Positions 31,354 to 31,724 of a stretch of 31,724 nucleotides of DNA are shown here, piece by piece (position 1 is the stretch's first letter; each line of letters starts with the position of its first letter). The position numbers and the translations under genes were made by a program. The stretch comes from DASXAQ01 sp036406615 (GTDB lineage: Bacteria; Actinomycetota; UBA4738). Below the pieces are notes generated by a model. The model made no database searches and was not told the origin of the DNA. It saw nothing but the letters and a program-made list of their open reading frames with translations. The stretch lies in assembly GCA_036406615.1 (NCBI GenBank), contig DASXAQ010000082.1:1-31724 (forward strand). Direction: 5' to 3'.

Positions 31354-31724
31354 TCAGCGGGAGGCCGGATCGCCCGGATTTTCCCGGTCTGCCCCGATGG
31401 CGGGATCCACGTCCGCCACGCGCAGGACGACCTTACCGTCGTTCCTGCCAGTGAACAGCCGTACCAGCGCCTCGGGGAACGCGTCGATCCCCTCGACGAC
31501 CTCCTCGCGAGAACGTAGCCGGCCCTCGGCCCTCCAGGCGGCGAGCTCCCGCGCCGCCTCCTCGTACCGGTCGCGGTAGTCGAACACGAGGAACCCCTCC
31601 ATCCGCGCGCGGTTCACCAGCAGCGACATGTAGTTGGCCGGCCCCTTCGGCCGCTCGGTCGCGTTGTACTGCGAGATGGCGCCGCACAGCACGACGCGCG
31701 CCCCGCGCGCAAGGTTGGCGAGCG
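31354..31724 (-). CDS. NADP-dependent oxidoreductase of the MDR superfamily (CurA/PTGR-like), C-terminal part
   Basis: The frame enters from the right edge (LANLARGARVVLCGAISQYN) and ends at TGA 31354. It holds the C-terminal half of the nucleotide domain and the last part of the catalytic domain: GARVVLCGAISQYN, GPANYMSLLVNRARMEGFLV, FDYRDRYEEAARELAAWRAE, EGIDAFPEALVRLFTGRNDG and KVVLRV. This sequence is characteristic of the leukotriene B4 dehydrogenase / curcumin reductase type, which reduces alpha,beta-unsaturated ketones with NADPH and has no zinc. The start lies outside the window. About 120 residues are visible. An in-window ATG (31692) is inside the protein and is not the start. Confidence 0.92.
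   Translation of the reverse strand, partial: LANLARGARVVLCGAISQYNATERPKGPANYMSLLVNRARMEGFLVFDYRDRYEEAARELAAWRAEGRLRSREEVVEGIDAFPEALVRLFTGRNDGKVVLRVADVDPAIGADRENPGDPASR

Overview
The window is high-GC, densely coded DNA from a member of the Actinomycetota. The evidence is a WhiB-type iron-sulfur regulator (24188-24520), strongly GC-biased third codon positions, many GTG starts, 4-nt ATGA/GTGA gene overlaps, and several genes that look leaderless (a TAnnnT element 6-8 nt before the start codon). The class cannot be decided from this sequence; an uncultivated or little-studied lineage is possible. No rRNA, tRNA, CRISPR array, insertion sequence or phage gene was seen.

Left part (1-11.5 kb): the start of a luciferase-like flavin oxidoreductase (cut by the window edge), a membrane-anchored PsbP-like protein, a VOC protein with a PanE-like ketopantoate reductase, a convergent GAF-PAS-GGDEF diguanylate cyclase, a second VOC protein, a DUF488 protein and a dienelactone-hydrolase-like protein. 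Then come two ATPase/permease exporter pairs in tandem (DrrAB-like and BcrA-like), an acyl-CoA ligase, a DUF3224 protein and a 46-residue single-helix membrane protein.

Middle (11.5-19.1 kb, minus strand): an orphan sensor kinase, then the most interesting system of the window. A cobalamin riboswitch (about 18935-19046) precedes five overlapping genes: a secreted alpha/alpha-toroid protein, a DUF4430/transcobalamin-beta-like surface protein with a C-terminal membrane anchor, EcfT, a fused two-domain EcfA ATPase, and an EcfS component. The order reads as a B12-repressed ECF-type cobalamin importer with an external, two-polypeptide version of the intrinsic factor/transcobalamin fold. The riboswitch gives the substrate assignment independent support.

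Right part (19.1-31.7 kb): an MFS exporter; a response regulator / Val-Gly-Gly repeat surface protein / histidine kinase cluster; a second, closely similar response regulator followed by an overlapping four-gene operon (two related unknown proteins, a degenerate EAL protein, WhiB); a small membrane protein divergent from a third ABC exporter; a stand-alone molybdate-binding Mop protein; a second MFS exporter; a tiny convergent membrane ORF; and the C-terminal part of a zinc-independent NADP-dependent oxidoreductase cut by the right edge. A GTACC-GA-GGTAC palindrome and its variants lie just after both response-regulator genes and in the third exporter's promoter, and may be their operators.
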